This document shows, one piece after another, positions 9,186 to 18,152 of a stretch of 64,000 bases of DNA (positions are counted from its first letter, which is position 1; every line of letters begins with the position of its first letter). The notes beneath the pieces were generated by a model. The model had not been told where the DNA came from. It worked only from the letters and a program-made list of their open reading frames with translations, and did not search any database. The position numbers and the translations under genes were made by a program. Location: contig NZ_FTMD01000013.1 of the NCBI RefSeq assembly GCF_900156155.1, positions 88,913 to 152,912 on the forward strand, in the 5' to 3' direction. The DNA is from Aromatoleum tolulyticum (GTDB taxonomy: Bacteria; Pseudomonadota; Gammaproteobacteria; Burkholderiales; Rhodocyclaceae).

Positions 9186-10132
9186 CCGAGGTTCTGCGCC
9201 AGCCAGTCCAGGTACTTCGGTACGCCGACCTCCACGGGCATGAATTCGCTCGCGTAGCCGGCGGCGCGCAGCGCATCCATGTCGGCCTGCGTGTAGCTCT
9301 GGTAGCGGCCCTTGAGGTGCTCGGGGAAGGCGACATAGTCGATGCCGCCGCCCTTGTGCCACTTGATCGCGGCGCGCGCGACTTCGTTGAAGCTCTGCGC
9401 GCGTCCGGTGCCGACGTTGAAGATGCCCGACACCTGCGGATTGTCGAGCAGCCACAGGTTCACGGCGACGACGTCGTCGACGTGGATGAAGTCGCGCCGC
9501 TGCTCGCCCGGGCCGTAGCCGTCCGAGCCTTCGAAGAGGCGCAGGCGGCCGCTTTCGTCGAGCTGGTTCTTGAAGTGGTAGGCGACGCTCGCCATGCTGC
9601 CCTTGTGCTGTTCGCGCGGGCCGTACACGTTGAAGTAGCGCAGGCCGGCGACCTGGCTCCTGGTGTTCGGCAGGAGCGGGCGCAGGTGGCAGTCGAAGAG
9701 GAACTTCGAGTACGCGTACATGTTCAGCGGGCGCTCGAATTCGCGCGCCTCGCGGAACGTCGGGCCCATGCCGTAGACCGAGGCCGAGGACGCGTACAGG
9801 AAGGGAATCCCGCGTTCGACGCACCAGCCGAACAGCGCCTTGGTGTATTCGTAGTTCACCGCCATCACGAAGCGGCCGTCCCATTCGGTGGTCGAGGAGC
9901 AGGCGCCCTCGTGGAACACCGCCTCGACGCGGCCGAAGTCCTCGCCGGCCTGGACGCGGCGCAGGAAGTCGTCCTTGTCCGCGTAGTCGCGAATGTGCGC
10001 GTCGGCGAGGTTCAGGCACTTGCGCCCGTCGGTGAGGTCGTCGACGACCAGGATGTCGGTGATGCCGCGGGCGTTGAGGCCGTGCACGATGTTGCTGCCG
10101 ATGAAGCCGGCGCCGCCGGTGACGATGTACAT
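9182..10132 (-). CDS. hldD: ADP-L-glycero-D-manno-heptose 6-epimerase
   Basis: The 316-residue short-chain dehydrogenase/reductase converts ADP-D-glycero- to ADP-L-glycero-D-manno-heptose, the donor for WaaC and Waa[12 protein letters not shown] near residues 4-14 is the NADP-binding loop, SSASVYG gives the catalytic Ser, and YAYSK the Tyr-x3-Lys pair. The start is ATG 10132, with AAGGAG seven bases upstream. Thirteen bases separate it from hldA. It shares the operon with the enzymes that use its product. Confidence 0.95.
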   Translation of the reverse strand: MYIVTGGAGFIGSNIVHGLNARGITDILVVDDLTDGRKCLNLADAHIRDYADKDDFLRRVQAGEDFGRVEAVFHEGACSSTTEWDGRFVMAVNYEYTKALFGWCVERGIPFLYASSASVYGMGPTFREAREFERPLNMYAYSKFLFDCHLRPLLPNTRSQVAGLRYFNVYGPREQHKGSMASVAYHFKNQLDESGRLRLFEGSDGYGPGEQRRDFIHVDDVVAVNLWLLDNPQVSGIFNVGTGRAQSFNEVARAAIKWHKGGGIDYVAFPEHLKGRYQSYTQADMDALRAAGYASEFMPVEVGVPKYLDWLAQNLG

Positions 10133-10145
10133 GATGACTCCTTGA

Positions 10146-11096
10146 TCAGTGCGTGGCGTCGAGCGCCTCGCGCAGTTCCGCGCAGCTGACGGTCGCGGTG
10201 CCGAGCTTGCCGACGACGACGCCGGCGGCGACGTTCGCGAGCGCGGTCGCGTCGGGCAGCGACAGGCCGCACGCGAGTCCCGCGCCGAGTACCGCGACGA
10301 CCGTGTCGCCGGCACCGGTGACGTCGAACACGTCGCGCGCGCGGGTGGGTAGGTCGAGCGGGGGCTGGCCCTTCTGCAGCAGCGTCATGCCGCGTTCGGA
10401 GCGCGTGACGAGCAGCGCCTCGAGGTCGAGCGCGTCACGCAGCGCCTCGCCGCGCTGACGCAGCGTGGCGTCGTCGGCGCAATGCCCTACGACCGCTTCG
10501 AATTCGGAAAGGTTCGGCGTGATCACCGTCGCGCCGCAATAGCGGCCGAAATCCGTGCCCTTGGGATCGACGACGACCGGCACCTTGTGTTCGCGCGCGA
10601 CGCGGATCAGGCTGCCGACCTGTGCGAGCGTGCCCTTGCCGTAGTCGGACAGCACCACCGCGCCACTCGCGCCGACCGCGTCCTCGAAGGCCTGCTCGAT
10701 GCCGGCGCTCTCCAGCACCGCGAAGCTGTCCTCGAAGTCGAGGCGGATCAGTTGCTGGTGGCGGCTGATGATGCGCAGCTTGGTGATCGTCGGGTGCTGC
10801 GGCGCTTCGAGCAGGCGGCAGGCGACGCCGCCCGATTCGAGCCGTTCGCGCAGCAGGCGCGCGGCTTCGTCGCGGCCCACGAGGCCGACGAGCTCGGCGC
10901 CGGCGCCCAGCGAGGCAGCGTTGAGTGCGACGTTGCCGGCACCGCCGGCGCGGTACTCGTCCCCCTCGACTTTCACGACCGGTACCGGCGCCTCGGGCGA
11001 GATGCGGGTCGTCGAGCCGTGCCAGTAGCGGTCCAGCATCACGTCGCCGACGACGAGCACGCGACCGGCAGAAAAATCGGGCAGGGGGGGCAGCAT
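10146..11096 (-). CDS. hldA: D-glycero-beta-D-manno-heptose-7-phosphate kinase (HldE N-terminal type)
   Basis: This PfkB-family kinase of 316 residues phosphorylates heptose-7-phosphate at C1. GDVMLDRYW near residues 17-25, SPEAPVPVV and [11 protein letters not shown] are the sugar-binding signatures; DVTGAGDT near residues 258-265 is the ATP/anion-hole motif with the catalytic Asp. The cytidylyl/adenylyltransferase half of E. coli HldE is absent, so this is the stand-alone kinase (HldA/RfaE1) and an hldC gene must lie elsewhere. ATG 11096 is the first ATG; only a TTG lies further upstream and the family N-terminus fits the ATG. It is the first gene of the LPS run, 85 bases after the cobC-like gene. 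Confidence 0.92.
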   Translation of the reverse strand: MLPPLPDFSAGRVLVVGDVMLDRYWHGSTTRISPEAPVPVVKVEGDEYRAGGAGNVALNAASLGAGAELVGLVGRDEAARLLRERLESGGVACRLLEAPQHPTITKLRIISRHQQLIRLDFEDSFAVLESAGIEQAFEDAVGASGAVVLSDYGKGTLAQVGSLIRVAREHKVPVVVDPKGTDFGRYCGATVITPNLSEFEAVVGHCADDATLRQRGEALRDALDLEALLVTRSERGMTLLQKGQPPLDLPTRARDVFDVTGAGDTVVAVLGAGLACGLSLPDATALANVAAGVVVGKLGTATVSCAELREALDATH

Positions 11097-11181
11097 GGAC
11101 GGGGAGGGGGACAAAATGGGGAACGGGGCAGCGCGTTGAAAAGTCTGCAATTATCCCACGAACCGGGTAGTGCGCGATGTT

Positions 11182-11733
11182 TCAGCGATTGAACCACTTC
11201 AGCACGACGCCCCACTCCTCGACGTCGATGCGCGTGGCGTGGCCGCAGGCGAAGTCGAGGCTCAGCCAGCGTTCGGCAGGAAGTCCCAGCAGGTGGCCGG
11301 CGATCGCGCGCAGCGGGCCGCCGTGGGCGACCACCACCACCGGATCGGCGGGCGGGGTGGCGAGGAGGGTGTCGAGCCACTGCAGCACGCGCGCGCTCAT
11401 GTCGTGCGCCGATTCGCCGCCCGGGGCGCGAAAGCCCAGCGGGTCGGTGGCCCAGGTGTCGATCGCGGGACCGAGCTCGGCGTAAGGGCGCAGCTCCCAT
11501 TCGCCGAAGTGCATCTCCTTGAGGCGGTCGTCGAGAACGGGCGCGCCGAGTTCGACTGCGAGCAGGCGGGCGCGCGCCAGCGGGCTCGCGTGCAGCGCGA
11601 AGCGTTCGGGCAGGAGCGGGCGCAGGCGTGCGGCAACGGCGTCGGCCGGTTCCGCGAGCCCCACGTCCGACTGCCCGTAGCACACGCCCGGCAGCACGTC
11701 CGGGCGCGGGTGGCGGATCAGGTGAAGTTCCAC
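11182..11733 (-). CDS. cobC: Histidine phosphatase, probable alpha-ribazole phosphatase
   Basis: A 183-residue phosphoglycerate-mutase-fold phosphatase. The catalytic His is in LIRHPRP near residues 5-11, GEWE near 77-80 supplies the acid/base Glu, and VVVAHGGPL is the second active-site His. Here it is placed last in the cobU-cobT-cobS run, where removal of the 5'-phosphate from alpha-ribazole phosphate (or adenosylcobalamin phosphate) completes nucleotide-loop assembly. The start is a GTG that overlaps the cobS end by 16 bases; no ATG gives the complete RH motif and I see no strong ribosome site, consistent with coupling. Histidine phosphatases are promiscuous, so the B12 role rests mainly on context. 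Confidence 0.8.
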   Translation of the reverse strand: MELHLIRHPRPDVLPGVCYGQSDVGLAEPADAVAARLRPLLPERFALHASPLARARLLAVELGAPVLDDRLKEMHFGEWELRPYAELGPAIDTWATDPLGFRAPGGESAHDMSARVLQWLDTLLATPPADPVVVVAHGGPLRAIAGHLLGLPAERWLSLDFACGHATRIDVEEWGVVLKWFNR

Positions 11734-12488
11734 GTTGCGAGGATGCCCAGGTAGATCGCCAGTTCCGTCGCCTGCTGCACGGCACCGAGGCAGTCGCCGG
11801 TGTAGCCGCCGAGGCGGCGCAATAGGTAGCGGCCGGCCCACAGGGTCACCGCGGCGACGGCGATCAGCGCCGCGGCGGCTTCGCCGGGTTGCAGCAGCGC
11901 GAGCGGCAGGATGCCGAAAGCCGATGCGATCGCGAGTTCCGTGCCGGTGAGCCGGCGCGCGAGCGGCTTCGCCTTCGCCGTTTCGTCCTCGCGCACGTAT
12001 TCGAGGGTGTGGATCAGGCTCGTCGACGCGAGACGGGAGAGCGGATGCGCGACCAGCAGTGCGATGGCGACCGCCGCACTGCCCGCCGCTGCCAGTTCGA
12101 CCAGCGCGGCGGCCTTGGTGAGCAGCATCAGCAGCAGCCCGACGGTGCCGTAGCTGCCGATGCGCGAGTCCTTCATGATCGTCAGCACCTGCGACTTGTC
12201 CCAGCCGCCGCCCAGGCCGTCGCAGGCGTCGGCCCAGCCGTCCTCGTGGAAGGCGCCGGTGGCGCGTATCGTCACCGCCATCGACAGCAGCACGGCGACG
12301 CTCGGCGGCAGGATCTGCGCGAGCGCGAGCCAGCTCGCCGCGCCGATCGCGCCGACCACCCAGCCCACGAGCGGGAAGTAGCGCGCGGCGTGGTTCAGGC
12401 GCTCGGGCGACCACTGCACCCACGCGGGCACCGGCAGGCGGGTGAAGAAGCCGAGCGCGGTGAAGAAGAGTTCGAGCTGGTAGCGCAT
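11718..12488 (-). CDS. cobS: Adenosylcobinamide-GDP ribazoletransferase (cobalamin 5'-phosphate synthase)
   Basis: The 256-residue inner-membrane enzyme joins GDP-adenosylcobinamide with alpha-ribazole(-phosphate). FFTRLPVP near residues 14-21 and the Asp/Glu-rich [17 protein letters not shown] near 80-96 are the hallmark CobS sequences; the acidic stretch binds Mg2+ and the diphosphate. Roughly six hydrophobic helices follow. It lies 25 bases after cobT and overlaps the phosphatase gene, which acts at the same step. Confidence 0.95.
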   Translation of the reverse strand: MRYQLELFFTALGFFTRLPVPAWVQWSPERLNHAARYFPLVGWVVGAIGAASWLALAQILPPSVAVLLSMAVTIRATGAFHEDGWADACDGLGGGWDKSQVLTIMKDSRIGSYGTVGLLLMLLTKAAALVELAAAGSAAVAIALLVAHPLSRLASTSLIHTLEYVREDETAKAKPLARRLTGTELAIASAFGILPLALLQPGEAAAALIAVAAVTLWAGRYLLRRLGGYTGDCLGAVQQATELAIYLGILATWNFT

Positions 12489-12513
12489 CGTGCGGGCGCC
12501 GCTCAGTGGCCCC

Positions 12514-13572
12514 TCAGTTGCCTTTCTCGCTGACGTTGGCCGAATCGAAGCTCGCCATCTCGTTGAGGAAGTTGGCCGCCGCCTGCACCAGCGGGAAGGC
12601 GAGCGCGGCGCCGGTGCCTTCACCCAGGCGCAGGTCGAGTTCCATCAGCGGATCGACGCCGAAGTGCTTCAGCTGCGCGGTGTGGCCAGGTTCCTTGGAA
12701 CGGTGGGCGAACACGCAGTAGCCGAGGATCTCGGGGGCGATCGCGTGGGCGACGAGCAGGGCGGAGGTGACGATGAAGCCGTCGATCAGCAGCGTCATGC
12801 GCTTTTCCGCTGCGCCGAGCATCGCGCCGGCCATCACGGCGATCTCGAAGCCGCCGTATTCGGCGAGCGCCGCGCGCGGATCGGTCGGGCGGCCGCCGCG
12901 GGCGAGCGCCTGGCCGAGCAGTTCGCGCTTGCGCACGAGGCCGGCGTCGTCGAGGCCGGTGCCGCGCCCGGTCACGGTGACGAGATCCGCGCCGCCCCCG
13001 TTGCTCCCCTCGCCGATCAGGCAGTGCGTCAGCAGCGAGGCCGACGCGGTGTTGCCGATGCCCATCTCGCCGAAGCCGACCACGTTGCAGCCATTGGCGG
13101 CGAGCGCATGCGCGAGCTCGCGTCCGCGCGCGAGTGCCGCATCGCATTGCTCGGCGCTCATCGCCGCCTGCTCGAGATAGTTCGCGGTGCCCGGCCCGAG
13201 TTTCGCATTGACGAGGCCCGGGCGCGGCCCGAATTCGTGATTCACGCCGCAGTCGATGACGGTGAGCCCCAGGCCCATCTGACGGCTGAAGACGTTGATC
13301 GCCGCGCCGCCGGCGAGGAAGTTCTCGACCATCTGCCAGGTGACGTCCTGCGGGAAGGCGGAGATGCCCGCGCGTGCCGCGCCGTGGTCGCCTGCGAACA
13401 CCATGATGTGGGGCTGGCGGAGCTCGGGGGTGAGCGTCTGCTGGATCAGGCCCAGCTGCAGCGCCAGCGGCTCCAGGCGGCCGAGCGCACCCTGCGGCTT
13501 GGTCTTGTTGTCGATGCGGTGCTGGAGGTCGGCCGCGAGCGTGCCCCCGGGGGCGCTGATCTGGAATGTCAT
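12514..13572 (-). CDS. cobT: Nicotinate-nucleotide:dimethylbenzimidazole phosphoribosyltransferase
   Basis: This 352-residue soluble enzyme makes alpha-ribazole-5'-phosphate from the lower-ligand base and nicotinate mononucleotide. [10 protein letters not shown] near the N-terminus, [17 protein letters not shown] near residues 58-74, [14 protein letters not shown] near 166-179 and [11 protein letters not shown] are the family motifs, and length is normal. It starts 63 bases downstream of the end of the GGDEF-like gene, so both are probably on the cobU transcript. Confidence 0.95.
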   Translation of the reverse strand: MTFQISAPGGTLAADLQHRIDNKTKPQGALGRLEPLALQLGLIQQTLTPELRQPHIMVFAGDHGAARAGISAFPQDVTWQMVENFLAGGAAINVFSRQMGLGLTVIDCGVNHEFGPRPGLVNAKLGPGTANYLEQAAMSAEQCDAALARGRELAHALAANGCNVVGFGEMGIGNTASASLLTHCLIGEGSNGGGADLVTVTGRGTGLDDAGLVRKRELLGQALARGGRPTDPRAALAEYGGFEIAVMAGAMLGAAEKRMTLLIDGFIVTSALLVAHAIAPEILGYCVFAHRSKEPGHTAQLKHFGVDPLMELDLRLGEGTGAALAFPLVQAAANFLNEMASFDSANVSEKGN

Positions 13573-13635
13573 GATTGTGGTATGCGTGAGCCCTGAAAGG
13601 GCTGCGATGTTAGCACGCAGCCCGGGCCGCGAAGC

Positions 13636-15102
13636 TCACGCCCGGGCGATGCTGCGGGTGCTGCCGTGCTGACGGTTGAGGCGCTTGCCTTCCTTGGCGC
13701 GGCGCATGAGCTTGCCCGCCTGCTTGAGCAGGCTGACCGCGTTGGAGCCTTCGTTGCCGGAAATCGCGCTGCCCATCGACACGTCGAGCATGAAGGTCTG
13801 TCCTTCGATCTGGATCGCCTCGCCGGCCACCAGCGTGACTGCGTTCGCGACGCGCTGCAGGTCCTCCGTGTCGAACACTTCCTCGAGCACGATCACGAAC
13901 TGGTCGTTCTCGGGGCGTGCGACCGTGTCCTGTTCGCGCACGATGCTGCGCAGCCGCTGCGCAACGCACCTGAGGATCTCGTCGCCCACATCCTGTCCGT
14001 AGCTGTCGTTGATCGAGCTGAATTCGTCGAGGTCGAGCATCACGACGCCGATGCGGGTGTTGTGGCGCTTGGCGCGGATGATGCCCTGGTCGATGCGGTC
14101 GGTGAGCAGCAGCTGGTTCGCCAGGCCGGTGAGCGGATCGTGATGCGCCATCTGCTGGAAGCGCTGCTCGCTTTCCTGCAGGCGATGGGTGAGGGATTCG
14201 ATCTCCTGGCTGCGCTGCGCCATGCCCTGGGTGAGGAACTGTTCGGATGCCTGCAGGGATTCGATCGAGTGCTCGAAGCTCGCGACCTCGTCGGCGTGAC
14301 GGGCGGCGCGTTCGCGCCAGCTGGAGCCGGTGCGTTCGGCGAGCGCGAGCGACATCGTCAGCACGCCGAACGCCCATGCGAGCTGGATCGCGTGGATCGG
14401 AAGCCCCGCGGGACGCAGCAGCCCGATGTGGGTGGCGAGGAACAGGAGTGCACCGACGAACATCGCGGCCCAGCCGGCAATGAGAAGCGTCGCGCCCGGC
14501 AGTTTCTGCTGGCGGCCGTGGACGGCGCATGCGGTCGCCAGCAGCGCAAAGGCCGGGCTGATGCCGGCGACGAGCCTGTTCGGGTAATCGCCCGGCAGCA
14601 CGAAGGCGCCGGCCAGCGCGATGCCGAACAGTGCCGTGAAGACCTTGAGGGCAAGGTCGAAGCGCGGCGAGAGGGTCGCGGTGCGCAGGTATTCGCGGTT
14701 GAACAGTGCTGCGCACAGGCCGGCGAGCGCGAGGCCGAAGGGTTCGGCTGTCGCGATCCAGTTGCCATCGGACGCGCCGGGAGCAAAGCCGTGCAGCAGT
14801 CCGACGGCCAGCAGGCCGAGGCCCGCGCCGGATGCGAATCCCGCGTAGACGAGGTAACTGCGGTCGCGGTTGGCGAGAAACTGCATCAGGCTGTTGAGCA
14901 GCAGGGCTGCCGTGAAGCCGACGTAGAAGACGGTGGCAATCAGGTTGGCCAGGAGCTCGCCGGTTCCGGCCTGTGCCTCGCCCTGTGCGAAGGCCGTGAG
15001 CGGAAGCGTCAGCGCCGCCGGGAGCGCGAGGCGCAGGCGTGCGGCGTCGAATGCCGTATGGCCTTGATCCATCGCGTCGACCGCTTGCGCTACAACGTCC
15101 AT
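13636..15102 (-). CDS. Membrane protein with degenerate GGDEF domain, embedded in the cob operon
   Basis: A 488-residue protein. A hydrophobic N-terminal stretch (residues ~22-40) is followed by seven or so membrane helices to about residue 255 (7TM-DISM-like), a coiled-coil-prone linker (~265-315) and a GGDEF domain. The domain keeps AHHDPLTGLANQLLL and LDLDEFSSINDSYG with its metal-binding Asp, but the signature GG[D/E]EF is ENDQF near residues 400-404. The RxxD inhibitory-site motif nine residues before the signature (REQD) is intact. Diguanylate cyclase activity is therefore unlikely, while c-di-GMP binding at the I-site remains possible. It stands between cobU and cobT on the same strand. 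ATG 15102 is the first ATG; an ATG ten codons later is an alternative. An upstream TAGAAT could serve as its own -10. Confidence 0.82.
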   Translation of the reverse strand: MDVVAQAVDAMDQGHTAFDAARLRLALPAALTLPLTAFAQGEAQAGTGELLANLIATVFYVGFTAALLLNSLMQFLANRDRSYLVYAGFASGAGLGLLAVGLLHGFAPGASDGNWIATAEPFGLALAGLCAALFNREYLRTATLSPRFDLALKVFTALFGIALAGAFVLPGDYPNRLVAGISPAFALLATACAVHGRQQKLPGATLLIAGWAAMFVGALLFLATHIGLLRPAGLPIHAIQLAWAFGVLTMSLALAERTGSSWRERAARHADEVASFEHSIESLQASEQFLTQGMAQRSQEIESLTHRLQESEQRFQQMAHHDPLTGLANQLLLTDRIDQGIIRAKRHNTRIGVVMLDLDEFSSINDSYGQDVGDEILRCVAQRLRSIVREQDTVARPENDQFVIVLEEVFDTEDLQRVANAVTLVAGEAIQIEGQTFMLDVSMGSAISGNEGSNAVSLLKQAGKLMRRAKEGKRLNRQHGSTRSIARA

Positions 15103-15218
15103 GACAGCCCTGAAAAAATGTTGCTACGGATATGCAATTCTAGGAGGCAATCGCTGCCGGCGTACAAAAATTCCGCCCCGTCATGGGCAGCGGCGCGTCG
15201 CCGTGTTGCGGTTTGCTC

Positions 15219-15770
15219 TCAGGTACCGCCCTTGAGTGCCAGGGGCAGGCCCGCGGCGACGAAAGTGACGCGCTCGCAGGCGGCGGCCACCATCTGGTTG
15301 AGGCGGCCCGCCTCGTCGCGGAAGAAGCGTCCCAGCGCAGTGTCGGGGACGAGGCCCAGGCCGACCTCGTTGGCGACGAGCAGGACCTCGCCGCGCAGCG
15401 TCGGCAGGGTCTCCAGCAGCGCCGCGCGCTCCGCGTGGAGCGCCGGCGGCAGTTCGGCCATGGCAGGATCGGCCACGTTGCAGGCGTCGGCCATCAGGTT
15501 GGACAGCCACAGCGTCAGGCAGTCGACGATCACGCAGCGCCCTTCGGCGGCTTCGCGCGCGAGCGTCGCCGCGAGCGCGACCGGCGTTTCGACGGTGCGC
15601 CAGCCGGCCGGGCGGTCGTCCTGATGGCGGCGGATGCGGGCCTTCATCTCGTCGTCGAGGGCTTCGGCGGTGGCGATCACGGTGACGGGCAGGCCGCTGG
15701 CGACGGCGAGGGATTCGGCGTGGCGGCTCTTGCCGGAGCGCGCGCCGCCGAGGATGAGGTGTGCGGGCAT
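15219..15770 (-). CDS. cobU: Adenosylcobinamide kinase / adenosylcobinamide-phosphate guanylyltransferase
   Basis: This 183-residue bifunctional enzyme phosphorylates adenosylcobinamide and transfers GMP to it. The P-loop GGARSGKS lies at residues 8-15, and the CobU-specific VDCLTLWLSNLM at about 86-97 with VANEVGLGLVP near 132-142. It is the first gene of the minus-strand cob run and is divergent from the riboswitch-controlled btuB operon; 84 bases separate its start from the riboswitch. Nothing like a riboswitch is seen on its own side. The gap to the next gene is 116 bases. Confidence 0.95.
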   Translation of the reverse strand: MPAHLILGGARSGKSRHAESLAVASGLPVTVIATAEALDDEMKARIRRHQDDRPAGWRTVETPVALAATLAREAAEGRCVIVDCLTLWLSNLMADACNVADPAMAELPPALHAERAALLETLPTLRGEVLLVANEVGLGLVPDTALGRFFRDEAGRLNQMVAAACERVTFVAAGLPLALKGGT

Positions 15771-15791
15771 GTCTTTGGAATTACGCGGTTT

Positions 15792-15808
15792 TTTTGCGCT
15801 GCGCAAAA
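15792..15808. promoter_or_regulatory. 17-bp palindrome TTTTGCGC-T-GCGCAAAA between cobU and the riboswitch
   Basis: A perfect 8-bp inverted repeat around a central T lies 21 bases before the cobU start and upstream of the btuB leader. It could be an operator serving both directions or a short hairpin in the cobU leader. No protein is assigned. Confidence 0.4.
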
Positions 15809-15854
15809 TTGCGGAACGCGTTATTATCCGCCCCGCGCCCGGTTTCGGGTGCGA

Positions 15855-16086
15855 CGTGTTGCAGGTGCCCGACGGCGATTCCCGCCCGAGGGTTAAACGG
15901 GAAACAGGTGCGCGAACGGCTCCCGAAGCCGCCCTCCGCAATGCCTGTGCTGCCCCCGCAACGGTAAGTGGACGCAAAGCGCATCCAACCGCCACTGGAC
16001 GAGAGTCCGGGAAGGCGATGCGCCCGGTACGGTCTCCGCCACGGAGCACCGTCCAGCCCACGAGCCCGGATACCGGCCTGGACACG
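15855..16086 (+). ncRNA. Cobalamin (AdoCbl) riboswitch
   Basis: The leader of btuB shows the conserved cobalamin aptamer pieces in order. A closing stem P1 pairs CGTGT/CAGG (15855-15865) with CCTG/ACACG (16077-16086). GGGTTAAACGGGAAACAGGTG-type sequence spans ~15890-15910. The core TGCTGCCCCCGCAACGGTAAG is around 15949-15969, GAGTCCGGGAAGGC around 16002-16015, and the B12 box AGCCCGGATACCGGCC around 16063-16078. The remaining 140 bases to the btuB start would hold the expression platform; I see GC-rich pairing but no poly-U terminator, so control of ribosome access is the likelier mode. Binding of adenosylcobalamin should repress btuB and probably the whole operon to cobB. Confidence 0.95.
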
Positions 16087-16226
16087 AGAAGGCGGAAGTG
16101 CCGCGGGGAGGCGGCGACGGGCGTGCATCGCAGCGGCTCAACACGTATCTCCCCGGGCGGCGCTTCCATTGTGAAGATGACCAGTGGCGCGGGGACGCGA
16201 CCGCTGGCGCAGGGAGATAACCCCAG

Positions 16227-18110
16227 ATGAACATCCGCTTGTCCGCTACCGCCATCGCGGTGGCTGCCGCATTGCCGTTCGCTTCCGGTGCACTGGCCGC
16301 CGAAGAAAAGACCGGTGACACCGTCGTCGTGACCGCGACGCGCCAACCCCAGCGTGCTTCCGACGTGCTCGCCAGCGTGGACGTCATCGACCGCGCGGAA
16401 ATCGAGCAATCCGGACAGTCTTCCCTGCTCGAACTGCTGGCGAACAGGCCCGGCATCCAGGTTTCGAGCAACGGTGGCCCCGGCAAGACCTCATCATTGT
16501 TCGTACGCGGCACGAATTCGAATCACACCGTGCTGTTCGTGGATGGCGTACGAGTGGGATCTGCGACGACGGGGCAGGCGGCGTTCCAGAACATTCCGCT
16601 GGATCAGATCGAGCGTGTCGAGGTCTTGCGCGGCCCGGCCTCCGCGCTCTACGGCGCCGATGCGATCGGTGGAGTCATACAGATTTTCACGAAGAAGGGC
16701 GAGGGGGCGTTCAAGCCCGAGCTGTTTGTCGGTGCCGGCACCTACGAGACGACCGACGTGAGTGCCGGGGTTTCGGGATCGGAAGGCGCGTGGTCTTACG
16801 CCGTCAGGGTCAGCCAGTATGAAACCGATGGCGTATCGGCCAAGAAGGGACCGTTTCCCGCGTTCAGCCCTGCAACCCTGTTTCATGATTACGACCCGGC
16901 TCTCGACGCGGACGACGACGGCTTCCGGGCTACCACCGCATCCGGGACGATCGGGTTCAAGTTCAACCCCGATCACGATCTGCAGTTGAACGTCCTGCGC
17001 TCCGAAACGCGCAACTGGTATGACGGCAGCGGTTACAACGCGCGCGGCGGTGCGGACGTCGGCAACGATGATGTCGTGGAGTCGATCGGGCTCGCGAGCC
17101 GCAACCGGCTCGCGTCGAACTGGCTGAGCACCATCCGGATCGCCCAGTCCAAGGATGAATCCCGCGGCTTCCGGGGCGTGTACCGCTTCGATACCAGACA
17201 GGACCAGCTCGCTTGGCAGAACGACGTCAAGCTCCCGCTGGGGGCGCTGCTGCTTGCGTACGAACATCTCGATCAGCGCGTCGACAGCACGACCACTTTT
17301 GCGAAGAAGGGACGCAGGATCGAGTCCTTCCTCGGCGGCTGGAGTGCTGCCGTGGGCGACCACCAGTGGCAACTCAATCTGCGTCAGGACAAGAACAGCC
17401 AGTTCGGCGACGAACTGACCTATCTGGCGTCCTATGGTTACAGGCTCACGCCGATCTGGTCCGTTTCGGCGTCGTTGGGGACCGCCTTCAAGGCGCCCAC
17501 CCTCAACGATCTCTATTACGAGGACTCCTTCGGCAATCATGGCGATCCGGACCTGAAGCCCGAAAGGTCCCGCAATCGCGAGGCGGCCCTGAAGTATGAT
17601 GACGGTCGCCAGAGCGCGTCGGCCACCTACTTCAACAACAAGATTTCGAACCTGATCGAGTGGAACGCTGCCCCGCCCACTTGGGCATACGTCCCGGCGC
17701 AGACGAACAAGGCGCAAATCGAAGGCTGGGAGCTGGCGTACGCGACCAAGGTGTATGGCTTCGACATGTCGGCGAGCGTTGATCTGATGGACGCGAAGAA
17801 CACCGAGACCGGGAAGCGCCTGCACCGCCGGGCCCGCGAGCAGGGGCGTCTGGCCGTTTCGCGCGATGTCGGCGCTTTCCGCTTCGGGGGCGAACTCATT
17901 GGTGTCGGCAAGCGTTATGACCGTGCCGGGGAGGTAGGCGAACTCGCAGGATATTCGCTTGTGAACCTGTTCGCGCGCTATGCGGTCAATCGCGATTGGT
18001 CGGTCGAGGCAAGGGCGAACAACGTCTTCGACCGCAATTATGAACTCGCGAAAGGCTTCAATACGCTGGGCGCGAACGTCTTCGTTGGCGTGCGTTACGC
18101 ACCGAAGTAA
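16227..18110 (+). CDS. btuB: TonB-dependent vitamin B12 outer-membrane receptor
   Basis: A 627-residue outer-membrane protein importing corrinoids with TonB energy. A signal peptide covers residues 1-24 (cleavage after GALA). The TonB box DTVVVTATR is at 31-39. The plug domain holds LLANRPGIQV, FVRGTNSNHTVLFVDGVRV and VEVLRGPASALYGADAIGGVI to about residue 155; a 22-strand barrel is expected after that, with the usual KPERSRNREA segment near 443. It ends YAPK, not with the aromatic residue typical of barrel C-termini, though VRY is close. The riboswitch immediately upstream supports B12 specificity. Codon use looks less GC3-biased than in the neighbours. Confidence 0.93.
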   Translation: MNIRLSATAIAVAAALPFASGALAAEEKTGDTVVVTATRQPQRASDVLASVDVIDRAEIEQSGQSSLLELLANRPGIQVSSNGGPGKTSSLFVRGTNSNHTVLFVDGVRVGSATTGQAAFQNIPLDQIERVEVLRGPASALYGADAIGGVIQIFTKKGEGAFKPELFVGAGTYETTDVSAGVSGSEGAWSYAVRVSQYETDGVSAKKGPFPAFSPATLFHDYDPALDADDDGFRATTASGTIGFKFNPDHDLQLNVLRSETRNWYDGSGYNARGGADVGNDDVVESIGLASRNRLASNWLSTIRIAQSKDESRGFRGVYRFDTRQDQLAWQNDVKLPLGALLLAYEHLDQRVDSTTTFAKKGRRIESFLGGWSAAVGDHQWQLNLRQDKNSQFGDELTYLASYGYRLTPIWSVSASLGTAFKAPTLNDLYYEDSFGNHGDPDLKPERSRNREAALKYDDGRQSASATYFNNKISNLIEWNAAPPTWAYVPAQTNKAQIEGWELAYATKVYGFDMSASVDLMDAKNTETGKRLHRRAREQGRLAVSRDVGAFRFGGELIGVGKRYDRAGEVGELAGYSLVNLFARYAVNRDWSVEARANNVFDRNYELAKGFNTLGANVFVGVRYAPK

Positions 18111-18152
18111 GGGACGCGCCGCCGGCCGTCCCGACCGGATGACGGGAGACTC

